Origin: VAZQ01 sp963753575 | GTDB taxonomy: Bacteria; Pseudomonadota; Alphaproteobacteria; Rhizobiales; Xanthobacteraceae | Direction of reading: 5' to 3' | Assembly: GCA_963753575.1 (NCBI GenBank) | Contig: CAVWCR010000003.1 | Span: 1,302,001-1,366,000 of the forward strand | Length of the DNA: 64,000 nucleotides | Shown: positions 33,339 through 42,244 of the stretch, piece by piece | How the letters are laid out: every line of letters starts with the position of its first letter | Numbering within the stretch: position 1 is the first letter of the stretch | Made by a program: the position numbers and the translations under genes | The notes under the pieces: model-generated | Database searches by the model: none | What the model was told of the DNA's origin: nothing | The model's input: the letters and a program-made list of their open reading frames with translations, nothing else

Positions 33339-34271
33339 TCAGACCTTCTCGGTTTCGGCGGGCTCCTCGACGGCGGTCCGCGTCGTCCCGACGCCGAGGT
33401 AGATCAGGATCGGCGCCGCAATGAAGACCGAGGTGTATGTGCCTACCAGCACCACGCCGAAGATCATCGTCGACACGAAGCTGTGGATCGCGTGCCCGCC
33501 AAAGAATAGGAGCGCCAGCAGCGAGAGCGTCACCGTCAAGTGGGTGATGATCGAGCGTGACAGCGTCGAGTTGACCGAGATGTTGAGCAGATCGGGCATC
33601 GGCATGCGCTTGTAGCGGCGCAGCATCTCACGGATACGGTCGTAGATGACCACGGTGTCATTGAGCGAGTAGCCGAGAATGGTCAGCAGCGCCGCGATGC
33701 TGGAGAGATCGAAGTCGATCTGCATCAGGCACATGTAGCCGACGGTGAGCACCAGATCGTGCACGTTTGCGATCATGGCACCGAGCGCGAACTGCCATTC
33801 GAACCTGAACCAGAGATAGATCAGGATCGAGAAAATCGCCGTCATCAGGCCGATGGTGCTCGTAGCCAGCATCTCGGTCGAGATGCGCGGCCCCACCACT
33901 TCCTCGCGCCGGATCTCGACGCCGTCGCCGAGCGCGGTCTTGACCTTCTCCTTGGCAACGTTCTGCACAGCCTCGCCACCGGGCTGTTGCGCGATACGAA
34001 TCAAGACCGTGTCGGGGGTGCCGAACTGCTGCAGCTGAACCTCGCCAAGACCGAGCGCGCTCAGCGCCGAGCGCATCGCGGCGAGGTCCGCCGGCCCCGA
34101 CTTCGCGCGCACTTCAAGCAGCGTGCCGCCGGTGAAGTCGATGCCGAAATTAAGGCCGACAAAGAAATACAGGCAGATCGCGACGATCGAGAGGACGGCT
34201 GAGATCGGAAAGCTGATGCGCCGGAAGCGCATGAAATCGAACTTGGTATCGTCGGGGACGATACGCAGCAT
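33339..34271 (-). CDS. secF: Protein translocase subunit SecF
   Basis: 310 residues from MLRIVPDDTKFDFMRFRR at 34271; a longer frame would intrude into secD. There are six transmembrane segments. TM1 precedes the conserved GIDFTGGTLLEVR, a periplasmic P4-type domain follows, and then the RND-like helices NVHDLVLTVGYMCLM and LTILGYSLNDTVVIYDRIRE. With SecD it pulls preproteins out on the periplasmic side using proton motive force. The C-terminus is acidic. A gap of 35 bp follows the upstream secD, and the operon order yajC-secD-secD-secF is read on the minus strand. Confidence 0.97.
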   Translation of the reverse strand: MLRIVPDDTKFDFMRFRRISFPISAVLSIVAICLYFFVGLNFGIDFTGGTLLEVRAKSGPADLAAMRSALSALGLGEVQLQQFGTPDTVLIRIAQQPGGEAVQNVAKEKVKTALGDGVEIRREEVVGPRISTEMLATSTIGLMTAIFSILIYLWFRFEWQFALGAMIANVHDLVLTVGYMCLMQIDFDLSSIAALLTILGYSLNDTVVIYDRIREMLRRYKRMPMPDLLNISVNSTLSRSIITHLTVTLSLLALLFFGGHAIHSFVSTMIFGVVLVGTYTSVFIAAPILIYLGVGTTRTAVEEPAETEKV

Positions 34272-34306
34272 CGGAATGGAGGAATGCAAGCGCACGGAGT
34301 TAGCCT

Positions 34307-35914
34307 TCAGGAAATCGCGAGTCGTTGCGGACGCGCCCACCGGAACCACCAGGCCACTATGAGCCTGGTGAGGGTGAATGCCGTGAAAACCGTGGTGATG
34401 ATGCCGATGCCGAGCGTCACCGCGAAGCCGCGCACCGGCCCCGTCCCGATGAAGAACAGCACGGCTGCCGCGATGAAGGTGGTGATGTTGGAGTCGAGAA
34501 TGGTGGCGAGCGCGCGGGTGAAGCCGGCGTCGATGGCGGTGATCGCCGTGCGGCCCGCGCGCACCTCCTCGCGGATGCGCTCGTAGATCAAGACGTTGCT
34601 GTCGACCGCGATCCCGATCGTGAGCACGACGCCGATGATGCCCGGCAGCGTCAGGGTGGCGCCGAGAAGCGAGAGCACGCCGAAGATCATCGCCACGTTG
34701 ACGGCGACCGCAACGCTCGCGAACACGCCGAACAGGCCATAGGTGACGACCATGAAGGCAGCAACCAACGCCGCGCCGAAATAGGACGCAATCCTGCCTT
34801 TGCTGATCGAATCCTGCCCGAGCCCAGCGCCGACCACCTTCTCCTCGATGACGGCGAGCTTTGCGGGCAGCGCGCCCGCGCGCAACACGATTGCGAGATC
34901 ATTCGCGCTCTCAACCGTAAAGTTGCCGGAAATCTGGCCCGAGCCCTGCAGGATCGGCTCGCGGATCACCGGCGCGGTGATGACCTCCTTGTCGAGAACG
35001 GCCGCAAAACGCTTGCCGACGTTCTCGCGCGTGGCCTGCGCGAACGCGCGCGCGCCGGCGGAATTGAAGCGGAAATTGACCACCGGCTCGCCGGTGCGCG
35101 CATCGAAGCCCGGCTGAGCGTCGGTGAGGCTCGCGCCCGAGACCATGACCCGCTTCTCGACCAGATAGGGCGCGCGCCCCTCGCGGCTCGAGCCATAGAG
35201 GATTTCGGATTCCGGCGGCGGCCGGCTCGCCAGCGCCTGCTCGGGCGTCATGCTCTCGTCCACCATACGAAAGTCGAGCTTGGCCTCGGCGACGAAGATT
35301 TTCTTGAGCCGTTCGGGGTCTTCGAAGCCCGGGACCTGGACCAGGATTCGGTCGGCGCCCTGCTGCTGGATCGACGGCTCGACGGTGCCGAGCTCATTGA
35401 CGCGCTTCTCGATGACCTGGATCGACTGCTCGACGATCTGACGCAGCCGCCTGCTCATCGCCGCCTGCGTCATTTCCATCCGGATCCGGCCGCCGCCGAG
35501 ATTGCTGATTTCGAGCGTGCGCTGGCCGGTCGCCCCACCAATTCCGTCGATTGGCTGCGACAGCGCGCGCACCTTGCCGAGCGCGGTCTGCAGGTCATTC
35601 TCGCGCACCACGATCTCGACGCCGCTGCCGCGCACCGCCGGCACGCTCGCAAGCTCGACCCGCGCCTCACGCAGAACCCGCCGCACATCCTCGCGCAGCT
35701 GATTGAGTCGCTCAGCGCGCACCTTGGCGGCATCGACCTCGAGCAGAAGATGCGAGCCGCCCTGCAGGTCGAGGCCCAGCACGAGCTGTCGCTGCGCCCA
35801 CTTCGGCCAGACCTGAACGGTCTTCTCCGCGAAGAGATTGGGCACGGCCAGCATGCACACGACCAATGCCGTGAGCAGAATGCCCAATGCCTTCCAGCGG
35901 GAGATTTTCATCAT
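34307..35914 (-). CDS. secD: Protein translocase subunit SecD, second tandem copy (secF-proximal)
   Basis: 535 residues. TM1 is followed by the conserved VLGLDLQGGSHLLLEVD, the P1 head with VRENDLQTALGKV and FDARTGEPVVNFRFNS, and five C-terminal membrane helices including VLTIGIAVDSNVLIYERIRE. All motifs needed for function are intact, as in the tandem paralogue upstream at 35984-37591. The two differ at many positions in the periplasmic head but are almost identical over the last 110 residues. It is separated from the upstream copy by 69 bp and from secF by 35 bp. Both look expressed; whether they form distinct SecDF complexes is unknown. Confidence 0.95.
   Translation of the reverse strand: MMKISRWKALGILLTALVVCMLAVPNLFAEKTVQVWPKWAQRQLVLGLDLQGGSHLLLEVDAAKVRAERLNQLREDVRRVLREARVELASVPAVRGSGVEIVVRENDLQTALGKVRALSQPIDGIGGATGQRTLEISNLGGGRIRMEMTQAAMSRRLRQIVEQSIQVIEKRVNELGTVEPSIQQQGADRILVQVPGFEDPERLKKIFVAEAKLDFRMVDESMTPEQALASRPPPESEILYGSSREGRAPYLVEKRVMVSGASLTDAQPGFDARTGEPVVNFRFNSAGARAFAQATRENVGKRFAAVLDKEVITAPVIREPILQGSGQISGNFTVESANDLAIVLRAGALPAKLAVIEEKVVGAGLGQDSISKGRIASYFGAALVAAFMVVTYGLFGVFASVAVAVNVAMIFGVLSLLGATLTLPGIIGVVLTIGIAVDSNVLIYERIREEVRAGRTAITAIDAGFTRALATILDSNITTFIAAAVLFFIGTGPVRGFAVTLGIGIITTVFTAFTLTRLIVAWWFRWARPQRLAIS
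34309..34555. repeat. 247-bp tract identical to 35986-36232
   Basis: Base-for-base identity between the 3' ends of the two secD copies, at an offset of 1677 bp. It starts two bases past each stop-codon edge and ends at the base before 34556 (C) / 36233 (G). Differences, including third-position changes, resume immediately upstream in the genes. I compared the two tracts by eye over their full length. Confidence 0.9.
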
Positions 35915-35983
35915 GCGTGATGACCGTCCCGGTTCGCACCTCGATAGGCAGCTCTCATGGCGGCTCGCCTTTGCATTTTGGCC

Positions 35984-37591
35984 TTAGGAAATCGCGAGTC
36001 GTTGCGGACGCGCCCACCGGAACCACCAGGCCACTATGAGCCTGGTGAGGGTGAATGCCGTGAAAACCGTGGTGATGATGCCGATGCCGAGCGTCACCGC
36101 GAAGCCGCGCACCGGCCCCGTCCCGATGAAGAACAGCACGGCTGCCGCGATGAAGGTGGTGATGTTGGAGTCGAGAATGGTGGCGAGCGCGCGGGTGAAG
36201 CCGGCGTCGATGGCGGTGATCGCCGTGCGGCCGGTGCGCACCTCTTCGCGGATGCGCTCGTAGATCAAGACGTTGCTGTCGACCGCGATCCCGATCGTGA
36301 GCACGATGCCGATAATGCCGGGCAGCGTCAGTGTCGCGTTGAGCAGCGACAGCGCACCGAAGATCATCGCCACGTTGACGGCGACCGCAACGCTCGCGAA
36401 CACGCCGAACAGGCCGTAGGTGACGACCATGAACACCACCACCAGCGCGCCGCCGTAGTAGGAGGCGTCCTTGCCCTTCTTGATCGAGTCCTGCCCGAGC
36501 CCGGCGCCGACGACCCTTTGCTCAATCACGGTCAAAGGCGCCGGCAACGCGCCCGCACGCAGCAGGATGGCGAGGTCGTTCGCCGACTCGACCGTGAAGC
36601 TGCCGGAAATCTGGCCCGAGCCCTGCAGGATCGGCTCGCGGATCACCGGCGCGGTGATCACCTCGTTGTCGAGAACGGCGGCGAAGCGCTTGCCAACATT
36701 TTCCTTGGTCGCCTGCGCAAACTTGCGCGCGCCCGAGGAATTGAAGCGGAAATTGACGACCGGCTCGCTGGTACGCGGATCAAAGCCCGGCTGAGCGTCG
36801 GTCAGGTCGGCGCCTGAGACCAGGATTCGTTTTTCGATCACGTAGGGCGTGCGTCCCTCGCGGCTGGTGCCGTAGAGGATTTCGGATTCCGGCGGCGGCC
36901 GGCTCGCCAGCGCCTGCTCGGGCGTCATGCTCTCGTCGACCATGCGGAAATCGAGCTTGGCGGTCTTGCCAACGAGCGCGATCAGCCGCTGTGGATCGCC
37001 CAGCCCAGGAACCTGGACCAGGATGCGGTCGGTGCCTTGGCGCTGGATCAGCGGCTCGACGGTGCCGAGCTCGTTGACGCGCCGCTCGACGATCTGGATC
37101 GACTGGTCGACGGCCTGGCGGATGCGCTCCACCATCGCGGGCTCGGTGACGGTGATCTGGAGGCGGCCGCCGCCGACATTGTGGATCTCAAGCGTCCGCT
37201 GGCCGGTCGCCCCGACAATTCCGCCGAGTGGCTGCGACAGCTCCCGCACCTTGCTGAGCGCGGTCTGCAGGTCATTTTCGCGCACCACGACCTCGACGCT
37301 GTTGCCGCGCACCACCGGCGCGCTGGAGAGCCCCACGCGCGCCGCGCGCAGCACACGGCGCACGTCGTCGCGCAGCTGATCGAGCTTCTCCTTGCGCACC
37401 GCTCCGACATCGACCTCGAGCAGGAGATGCGAGCCGCCCTGCAGGTCGAGGCCCAGCACGATGTGCCGCTGCGCCCACTTGGGCCAGCTCTGGACCATCG
37501 TGTCCGGGAAGAAGTTCGGCACCGCAAAGGCACACACGACCAACGTCGTGAGCAGGATGGCCACCGCCTTCCAGCGAGAAATATACATCAT
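35984..37591 (-). CDS. secD: Protein translocase subunit SecD, first tandem copy (yajC-proximal)
   Basis: 535 residues, the same length as its tandem neighbour. It starts MMYISRWKAVAILLTTLVVC, then HIVLGLDLQGGSHLLLEVD and the head domain with VRENDLQTALSKV and FDPRTSEPVVNFRFNSSGA. TM helices include VLTIGIAVDSNVLIYERIRE and end WWFRWARPQRLAIS. About 20 bp before each start (GAYGACCGTCCCGGTTCG on the plus strand) is also shared, so the duplication carried the leader. By position after yajC this is the copy expected in other genomes. Together with SecF and YajC it assists the SecYEG translocon. Confidence 0.96.
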   Translation of the reverse strand: MMYISRWKAVAILLTTLVVCAFAVPNFFPDTMVQSWPKWAQRHIVLGLDLQGGSHLLLEVDVGAVRKEKLDQLRDDVRRVLRAARVGLSSAPVVRGNSVEVVVRENDLQTALSKVRELSQPLGGIVGATGQRTLEIHNVGGGRLQITVTEPAMVERIRQAVDQSIQIVERRVNELGTVEPLIQRQGTDRILVQVPGLGDPQRLIALVGKTAKLDFRMVDESMTPEQALASRPPPESEILYGTSREGRTPYVIEKRILVSGADLTDAQPGFDPRTSEPVVNFRFNSSGARKFAQATKENVGKRFAAVLDNEVITAPVIREPILQGSGQISGSFTVESANDLAILLRAGALPAPLTVIEQRVVGAGLGQDSIKKGKDASYYGGALVVVFMVVTYGLFGVFASVAVAVNVAMIFGALSLLNATLTLPGIIGIVLTIGIAVDSNVLIYERIREEVRTGRTAITAIDAGFTRALATILDSNITTFIAAAVLFFIGTGPVRGFAVTLGIGIITTVFTAFTLTRLIVAWWFRWARPQRLAIS

Positions 37592-37615
37592 GGGTGACGA
37601 CCGTCCCGGTTCGTT

Positions 37616-37648
37616 CGTCGATTTTGCTTCGTCGATTTTCGTTCGTCG
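37616..37648. repeat. Short 14-bp-period direct repeat
   Basis: CGTCGATTTTGCTT, CGTCGATTTTCGTT and a partial CGTCG occur in phase at 37616, 37630 and 37644, in the 72-bp yajC-secD gap. It is minor but lies in the secD leader region. Confidence 0.7.
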
Positions 37649-37663
37649 AGTGAGGCCGCGCCG

Positions 37664-38002
37664 TCAGCCCTTCGAGCCGTCGTCCTTGATCGGCTCGCCC
37701 CTGGCACGCACCCCGGTAACCATCGAGCGCACCTGGCGCACGCGCACGCCGTCGGCGATCTCGACTTCGATCTGCTCCTCGTCGACCACCTTGGTGACCC
37801 GCCCGACCAGCCCCCCGGAGGTAACCACGGTGTCGCCGCGGCGCAAGTTCTTCACCAGGTCCTGGTGCTCTTTCATCTTTTTCTGCTGCGGCCGCAGGAT
37901 CAGGAAGTACATCATCCCGATGATCAGGACGAAGGGGATCAGCATGCCGAACGCATCACCGCCGAACGGAAGGGTCTGCGCATAAGCGGGCGTCACGAAC
38001 AT
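37664..38002 (-). CDS. yajC: Preprotein translocase subunit YajC
   Basis: 112 residues. One transmembrane helix (about 18-38, GMLIPFVLIIGMMYFLIL) is followed by the family signature RPQQKKMKEHQDLVKNLRRG. The KOW-like beta domain then reads GDTVVTSGGLVGRVTKVVDE, and the tail carries a charged extension. YajC joins SecDF in the holotranslocon. It is the first gene of the yajC-secD-secD-secF group and is divergent from the DUF815 ATPase gene, with 209 bp between the two starts for promoters. Confidence 0.96.
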   Translation of the reverse strand: MFVTPAYAQTLPFGGDAFGMLIPFVLIIGMMYFLILRPQQKKMKEHQDLVKNLRRGDTVVTSGGLVGRVTKVVDEEQIEVEIADGVRVRQVRSMVTGVRARGEPIKDDGSKG

Positions 38003-38211
38003 TATCGATCCCCTGTAAGTGTCGGAAGATACCGGCTTTTTTCTTTCGCCATGGTCTGCCGCCGGAAATTGGCGCGGACTATACCGAGCGGAGGCCCAAT
38101 TGCAACGCCGCTTTGTCGAACCCGGCCAATGAGTTCCACGGGTCGCATCGGGTCACGCTTGCGGGGCCATCACCACCCCGGTAAGGGTCCGGTGCAACCC
38201 ACGTCAGGCCC

Positions 38212-39123
38212 ATGCCCAGAAGCCCCCAAAAGCCCCCTCCCAAAGGCAAATCTCCCCCGCGCGGGCCGGCCGATGGCCGCGGCCGGGAAATCATGATCCG
38301 CATCGCGCAAGCGCTCGAGCGGCTTGCCCCGGCGGCTGCGGCCGTACCGGACTTTGCCGCCGCCGACGCCTTCGCCTGGCACCCGGTCGACCGCCGGGTG
38401 GTGCCGGTGCCGCGGGTCAATCGAGTTGCGATGGGGCTGCTCAAGGGCATCGACCGGGTGCGCGACCTCCTGGTCGAGAACACCGAGCGGTTCGCACGTG
38501 GGCTGCCAGCCAACAATGCGCTGCTGTGGGGCGCGCGGGGCATGGGCAAGTCGTCCCTGGTCAAGGCCGTGCACGCAGCCGTCAACGCCCAAGGCAAGCT
38601 CAAGCTGGTTGAAATCCATCGCGAGGACATCGAGAGCCTGCCGGAGCTGATGACGCTCATGCGCGCGGCGCCCTACCGTTTCATCCTGTTCTGCGACGAC
38701 CTCTCGTTCGAGGCGGAGGACACGAGCTACAAGTCGCTCAAGGCGGTGCTGGAAGGCGGCATCGAAGGCCGGCCGGAAAACGTGGTGTTCTACGCCACCT
38801 CGAACCGGCGCCACCTGATGGCGCGCGACATGGTCGAGAACGAGCGCGCGACCGCCATCAATCCCGGCGAGGTAGTCGAAGAAAAGGTATCGCTGTCGGA
38901 CCGCTTCGGCCTGTGGCTCGGCTTCCATCGCTGCAGCCAGGATGAATACCTGGCGATGGTGACAGGCTATGTCAGCCACTACCGCATTCCGTTGAAGGGC
39001 GAAGAGCTCGAGCGCGAGGCGCTCGAATGGGCGACGACGCGCGGCGCGCGCTCCGGCCGCGTCGCGTGGCAATACATCCAGGACCTTGCAGGCCGGCTTG
39101 GCGTGAAGCTGACCGAACGGTGA
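38212..39123 (+). CDS. DUF815 AAA+ ATPase
   Basis: 303 residues. A Pro/Lys-rich N-terminus precedes a P-loop ATPase: Walker A LLWGARGMGKSSLVKAV, Walker B YRFILFCDDLSFE, sensor-like VVFYATSNRRHLM and a C-terminal lid with SDRFGLWLGFHRCSQDEYL. This matches the DUF815 family, predicted AAA+ proteins of unknown role. The ATG at 38212 is the first available and fits family length. The gene converges on the nlpD-like gene with 7 bp between stops, and is the only plus-strand gene in the 33-54 kb core block. Confidence 0.9.
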   Translation: MPRSPQKPPPKGKSPPRGPADGRGREIMIRIAQALERLAPAAAAVPDFAAADAFAWHPVDRRVVPVPRVNRVAMGLLKGIDRVRDLLVENTERFARGLPANNALLWGARGMGKSSLVKAVHAAVNAQGKLKLVEIHREDIESLPELMTLMRAAPYRFILFCDDLSFEAEDTSYKSLKAVLEGGIEGRPENVVFYATSNRRHLMARDMVENERATAINPGEVVEEKVSLSDRFGLWLGFHRCSQDEYLAMVTGYVSHYRIPLKGEELEREALEWATTRGARSGRVAWQYIQDLAGRLGVKLTER

Positions 39124-39130
39124 AACGCTC

Positions 39131-40498
39131 TTACCCGCCTGAGAGCAGCGGCATTGGATCGAGCGGCGCCGGGCCTTTGCGGACCTCGAAGTGCAATTGC
39201 GGCGTATCGACGTTGCCGGTCTGCCCCGCACTGGCAATCACCTGCCCGCGCTTGATCGGATCGCCGCGCTTGACCAAGAGCTCCTTGGCGTGAGCGTAGG
39301 CAGTGACATAACCGTTGGCATGCCGGATCAGCACGAGGTTGCCGTAGCCCTTGAGCTCGTTGCCCGCATAGGCCACGACGCCGTCCTCGGCCGCCTTGAC
39401 CGGCGTACCTTCCGGCACCGCGAGGTTGATGCCATCGTTCTGCTGACCGTTGGGCTTGGGTCCGTATCCGACAATGACGCGTCCCTTGACCGGCCAGCGG
39501 AAGCTTGGCGTCACGTCGCTTGACTTGGCGGTGTGGGTTGCGCGCACCGGCGGTTCATCGCCCTGCGTGACGACGGCGGCGTGCTCCGGCTGATCGGGCT
39601 GCTTGGGCGCCGGCGTCGTCTTGACGGGCGTAGCCTTCACCGTCCTCGTCGCTGCCGTCGAGGCCGCGAGCGGCCGGCCGGCCCTGGGCCCGCGTCTGCT
39701 CGCGACACTGGTCGCACGACCGCCCGGAATGACGATGCGCTCGCCGACCTTCAACGTGGCTGAGGACTGAATGTTGTTGGCGCTGGCAACGTCCGCAACC
39801 GACAGACCATAGCGCCGCGAAATCCGGAACAGGTTCTCACCCGGCGCCACCACGTGCACGCCCGATGAGCCGGCCGCAGTGGGCCGTGCCGACGCGACGG
39901 CAGCGGGACGCGCCGCCTGCATGGTTGGAGGCGCGCCCATCGGCGCACCGCCATGACGCGGAACCACCAGCCGCTGGCCGGGCCGCACCACCGACGTGAG
40001 CGTCAGGTTGTTGGCTTGCAGGATCGCTGCCGGCGCAACGCCATGGCGGCGGGCAATGGAATAGACAGTCTCGCCGGGCGCCACGACGACCACGGTGTTG
40101 GCGTCCGAGCTGCCTCGGCCGACCGGCCGTTGCGGCGTCGAGCCGGTAATCTCGGGCGGCACCGGCGCAGCCGACGGCTGATAGCTCGCCATGCCTAGGC
40201 TGCGTCCGCCGCCCACGACACCTGTGTTGGGTATTGCGGACACCGGCCTGCTCGAGACCGGCCCGCTCACAACCGGCGGTGGCGGTGGCGGCAGCGATGA
40301 TTGCTGGATCTGGCTCGCCGGCGCTGGGGGAGCAGCTGGCGCCACCGAATAGGTCGGCTGCGCTGGTGGCGCAGCTTGCTGAGCGGCATAGCGATTGTCA
40401 GAAAAACGAGTTGCTTCAGAGCTGCACCCTGCCAGCCCCACCGCGACCGCGGTCAGCGCAACCACGCGAGGTCGCGCGCGCAACAACTCGGAAACCAT
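39131..40498 (-). CDS. NlpD-like LysM/M23 lipoprotein (murein hydrolase activator)
   Basis: 455 residues. The lipoprotein signal has lipobox LAGC with Cys25. A Pro-rich linker is followed by two LysM domains (about 135-182, VVVVAPGETVYSIARRHGV; about 212-260, HVVAPGENLFRISRRYGL), then a LytM/M23 domain (about 345-452). The first zinc site, normally H-x-G-x-D, reads NDGIN, so the ligands His and Asp are both Asn, while LHFEVR keeps the second His. That is the NlpD/EnvC pattern: it activates amidases rather than cutting peptidoglycan. It follows pcm and surE as in the classic surE-pcm-nlpD order. Confidence 0.92.
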   Translation of the reverse strand: MVSELLRARPRVVALTAVAVGLAGCSSEATRFSDNRYAAQQAAPPAQPTYSVAPAAPPAPASQIQQSSLPPPPPPVVSGPVSSRPVSAIPNTGVVGGGRSLGMASYQPSAAPVPPEITGSTPQRPVGRGSSDANTVVVVAPGETVYSIARRHGVAPAAILQANNLTLTSVVRPGQRLVVPRHGGAPMGAPPTMQAARPAAVASARPTAAGSSGVHVVAPGENLFRISRRYGLSVADVASANNIQSSATLKVGERIVIPGGRATSVASRRGPRAGRPLAASTAATRTVKATPVKTTPAPKQPDQPEHAAVVTQGDEPPVRATHTAKSSDVTPSFRWPVKGRVIVGYGPKPNGQQNDGINLAVPEGTPVKAAEDGVVAYAGNELKGYGNLVLIRHANGYVTAYAHAKELLVKRGDPIKRGQVIASAGQTGNVDTPQLHFEVRKGPAPLDPMPLLSGG

Positions 40499-40607
40499 GG
40501 CTTACTCACTCAGACGCCACAACAATTGGGTGAGTTAACCGCCCCGAGGTAAACAAGGCTTTAAGCGGTAAAGCCTGGTCAACGTTACCGCAATCGCGCC
40601 AAAATCG

Positions 40608-41267
40608 TTATAATTCACGTGCTTGGCCGGGAAGGAGCGGTACAAAGCGCACCGCGATCAGATCCTCGCGCGCCAGCGATCCTGCAGTCTTGGTTAATTT
40701 GACGAGATGCTGGGTGCCGCCATGCGGCCCCAGCGGCAGCAGCAGCACGCCGTTGTCCGCGAGCTGCCCGACCAGCGCCTGCGGCACCTTTTCGGCGGCC
40801 GCGGTGACGATGATGCGGTCGAACGGCGCGCGCTCGGGGACGCCCGCAAAGCCGTCGCCCACGATCACGTCGACGTTCTGGTAGCCGAGCGTGGCGAGCC
40901 GCGTGCGCGCCGCGTCCGCCAGCGTGCGGTAGCGCTCGACCGTGACTACCTCGCGCGCGAGCCGGGCCAGGATGGCGGCCTGGTAGCCCGAGCCGGTGCC
41001 GACTTCGAGCACCCGGTGCTCCGGCCGCACCCCAAGCTGCTCGGTCATATAGGCAACGACGTAGGGTTGGCTGATGGTCTGGCCGCAGGCGATCGGCAGC
41101 GCGCGGTCCGAATAGGCGGCATCCGCAAAGTGGCTGTCGACAAAATGCTCGCGCGGCACCTCGTCGAGCGCGCGCAACACCGCCACGTCGTTGATCCCGC
41201 GCCGGCGCAGGTCGAGCAGAAACTGCATGCGGCCGACGCCGTCGTCGGCAGAAAGCTGAATGGCCAC
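40608..41267 (-). CDS. pcm: Protein-L-isoaspartate O-methyltransferase
   Basis: 219 residues from the GTG at 41267 (product MAIQLSADDGVGRMQFLLD), preceded by AAAGGGGG. The frame is open to 41417, but that extension is encoded by an upstream repeat. SAM motif I reads RVLEVGTGSGYQAAILARLA. Substrate-site segments are SDRALPIACGQTISQPYVVA and RAPFDRIIVTAAAEKVPQAL, and the motif near the end is DNGVLLLPLGPHGG. The enzyme methylates isoAsp residues in damaged proteins to start their repair. It lies between surE and the nlpD-like gene, as in many proteobacteria. Confidence 0.95.
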   Translation of the reverse strand: MAIQLSADDGVGRMQFLLDLRRRGINDVAVLRALDEVPREHFVDSHFADAAYSDRALPIACGQTISQPYVVAYMTEQLGVRPEHRVLEVGTGSGYQAAILARLAREVVTVERYRTLADAARTRLATLGYQNVDVIVGDGFAGVPERAPFDRIIVTAAAEKVPQALVGQLADNGVLLLPLGPHGGTQHLVKLTKTAGSLAREDLIAVRFVPLLPGQAREL

Positions 41268-41344
41268 ATCCGCCCCCTTTCTGTTGCTTGTCCTTGGGGC
41301 TCCGCAACGAGAATCATATAGGGATTGCACCCACTGGCGCCAGC

Positions 41345-41418
41345 ATTGAGCGTTAGCGAAATGCGGGAAAGGCTTTGCGAATCGGTCGGACCGATCCCGG
41401 ATATCGCTGACGCTCAAT
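41345..41418. repeat. Hairpin repeat in pcm-surE gap
   Basis: Arms ATTGAGCGTTAGCGA (41345-41359) and TCGCTGACGCTCAAT (41404-41418) pair with a single mismatch, enclosing a smaller palindrome ATCGGTC-GG-ACCGAT. The text resembles the dispersed CCCGGATTGAGCG-type repeats of Rhizobiales. It was absorbed into the upstream extension of the pcm frame. Confidence 0.8.
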
Positions 41419-41450
41419 CCGGGCTACGCGCTGCACCTCACAAACCGCCA

Positions 41451-42218
41451 CTATTTGTGGAACAGCTCCGCGAGCCGCGTCATGAACGGCTCGTCGGTCA
41501 TGTCGAGGCGCAGCGGCGTCACCGTGATGCAGTTGTCAGCGAGCGCCGAGACGTCGGTGCCATCGCGCGGCGGCGGCCCGCGCATGCGTACATAGGCGAT
41601 CCAATAGTAGGCGTTGCCGCGGCCGTCATAGCGTGACTCGATCTGCAGGCGCTCCTGCCGATTGCGGCCCTGCGAGGCCACCGCGATGCCCTTGACCTCC
41701 TCGGGCGGGCAATTGGGAAAATTGACGTTGATCAGCACGTCATTTGGAATGCCGGCGTCGAGCGCGCGGCGGATGATGTCGGGCGCATTGCCGATAGCGG
41801 TCGCCCAGTGCGGCGGGTTGTTGCTGCGCGAGTTATAGGACTGCGACAGCGCGAAGGAGGGGATCCCGAGGATCGTGCCTTCGACCGCGCCCGCCACCGT
41901 GCCGGAATAGATCACGTCTTCGCCGGCGTTGCGGCCGCGATTGACGCCGGCAAGCACCAGGTCGGGCGGATGATCCTTGAGGATGTGCTTGGAGCCCATG
42001 ATGACGCAGTCGGTGGGTGTGCCCTTGACCGCAAAACGCCGCTCGGCCACCGGGCGCAGCCGCAGCGGATCGTTGAGCGAGAGCGAATGCGACACGCCCG
42101 ACTGATCGTACTCGGGCGCCACGATCCAGACGTCGTCGGAGAGCGCCCGCGCGATCTCGGCGCAGGCGTCGAGGCCTTCCGAATGGATGCCGTCGTCGTT
42201 GGTGACCAGGATGCGCAT
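41451..42218 (-). CDS. surE: 5'/3'-nucleotidase SurE
   Basis: 255 residues from MRILVTNDDGIHSEGLDACA at 42218, the canonical SurE opening with the metal-binding NDDG. Further metal and active-site segments are APEYDQSGVSHSLSL and LVLAGVNRGRNAGEDVIYSG, followed by TVAGAVEGTILGIPSFALS. SurE dephosphorylates nucleoside monophosphates and short polyphosphate in stressed or stationary cells. Extra in-frame codons to 42326 belong to an upstream repeat. It sits between serS and pcm. Confidence 0.96.
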   Translation of the reverse strand: MRILVTNDDGIHSEGLDACAEIARALSDDVWIVAPEYDQSGVSHSLSLNDPLRLRPVAERRFAVKGTPTDCVIMGSKHILKDHPPDLVLAGVNRGRNAGEDVIYSGTVAGAVEGTILGIPSFALSQSYNSRSNNPPHWATAIGNAPDIIRRALDAGIPNDVLINVNFPNCPPEEVKGIAVASQGRNRQERLQIESRYDGRGNAYYWIAYVRMRGPPPRDGTDVSALADNCITVTPLRLDMTDEPFMTRLAELFHK

Positions 42219-42244
42219 GGCGGGCCTTATATCATTCATCACCG

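Noticed and set aside
34325..35920. 531-codon plus-strand open frame rich in Arg, Asp and His
   Set aside because: Antisense of secD. The tandem paralogue shows a similar shadow, as expected from a duplicated GC-rich gene rather than a second gene.
34307..37591. Tandem secD as an assembly artefact
   Set aside because: The copies differ at many protein and silent positions outside the 247-bp tract, so they are not one gene assembled twice.
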